64,000 nucleotides of DNA, taken from Maribacter sp. MMG018. Its GTDB lineage: Bacteria > Bacteroidota > Bacteroidia > Flavobacteriales > Flavobacteriaceae. Below the pieces are notes generated by a model. The model was not told the DNA's origin, searched no databases, and saw nothing but the letters and a program-made list of their open reading frames with translations. Shown in pieces: positions 63,575-64,000 of the stretch. Positions within the stretch are counted from its first letter, which is position 1, and the number at the start of each line of letters is the position of its first letter. A program made the translations under genes and the position numbers. The stretch is taken from assembly GCF_018100785.1 (NCBI RefSeq), contig NZ_JAGJEC010000001.1, positions 1,612,001 through 1,676,000 on the forward strand, written 5' to 3'.

Positions 63575-64000
63575 TATCTTTTTTGATTGTTATGGTTTTG
63601 CTGGGTTTGGTGCGAAGGCACTCCGTCTGAGAAGGCGACCACGGGCAGCGGTATTGGCCTGTTTTCTTATAACGATCGGGCCAATGCTTGGTTTGTTATA
63701 TTTTTTGGTTTTACGACTGTATAAATATACACAGACCTTTTTATTTTGCCCAAAGTAAGGCATTGTGTTCCGGCTTTGTGGTGGGTGGTTGTGTTGTACA
63801 CTTGCGTGTTTTATTTTTTACATAGCTATGTAGTGCCCCAAAATACAATCGACAACATTATAATGTTCTAGAAATTAGAATTAAGAACCTTTGGGCCTAA
63901 AATACCAATGTTTCGGGTGAAGAAAGCATTTGTTGGTTTTTTCACCTCGATTCTTTGTTATCTGGTGGCTTATCTTACCACTTGTTTAAATTCTGAACAA
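63575..64000. other. Right-edge gap with two palindromes
   Basis: 426 bases without a credible gene. Two perfect 14-bp palindromes, TACATAGCTATGTA (63819-63832) and AACATTATAATGTT (63854-63867), have centres 35 bp apart. A short GC-richer stretch at 63610-63660 and a small imperfect inverted repeat near 63677-63702 are also present. Confidence 0.55.

Noticed and set aside
63672-63702. Inverted repeat TATAAC...GTTATA as a recombination site
   Set aside because: Arms are short and imperfect and no mobile gene is nearby.

Overview
The window looks like chromosomal DNA of a marine, polysaccharide-degrading member of the Flavobacteriaceae (Bacteroidetes), of the Zobellia/Maribacter type. The evidence is a SusC/SusD pair, many Cys-anchored lipoproteins, promoter boxes of the Bacteroidetes TAnnTTTG type, an AraC-type regulator, a type I sulfatase and family 2 glycosidases. 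The genus is an inference. No tRNA, rRNA, CRISPR array or insertion sequence was seen.

Region 1-19435 is mostly housekeeping or solitary genes. It holds a partial HerA/DUF853 ATPase, queE, a metalloprotease-like lipoprotein, a methyltransferase, a YkgJ-type cysteine-cluster protein, a sterol-desaturase-like di-iron enzyme, a NamZ/DUF1343 lipoprotein divergent from an FtsX-type permease, an M20 peptidase plus aldose-epimerase-like pair, a TfoX-N protein and a SulP transporter. These are followed by three tiny membrane proteins, a DnaQ/GIY-YIG fusion, an FdhF/YdeP-type molybdoenzyme, an alkaline-phosphatase-superfamily hydrolase, a small HTH-like protein and a GHMP kinase. Several start codons lie exactly five bases after a TAnnTTTG box, which suggests leaderless mRNAs.

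Region 19498-49017 is the heart of the window, a large carbohydrate-use locus around one AraC-type regulator (34951-35835). The minus strand carries SusC-SusD (closed by a strong terminator), a 1186-residue FG-GAP/ASPIC lipoprotein, and a tight four-gene operon of planctomycete-type genes: DUF1549/DUF1553 cytochrome, DUF1501 Tat protein, TIM-barrel isomerase-like protein, and DUF2231-cytochrome-LRR membrane protein. The plus strand carries sulfatase, sugar/H+ symporter, SGNH hydrolase, GH2, DUF5107-TPR and a second GH2 in one operon. Upstream of SusC, of the DUF1553 operon and of the sulfatase operon there are pairs of ATGGA-type half-sites, each pair exactly 21 bp apart and in the same orientation relative to the gene. 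This suggests that one AraC-type regulator controls all three units and that the little-understood planctomycete-type module is part of the same catabolic system.

Region 49018-59105 has a stand-alone response regulator, a four-gene efflux operon (TolC, HlyD and two ABC-2 permeases, with no ATPase) behind a Crp/Fnr-family regulator and an FNR-like palindrome, and an S9 peptidase with a strong terminator.

Region 59106-64000 is more AT-rich and looks accessory: an outer-membrane-barrel-like protein, a 37-residue membrane peptide, a DUF4269 protein, an NTF2-like lipoprotein and a DUF5694 lipoprotein, separated by long gaps that contain several perfect palindromes.
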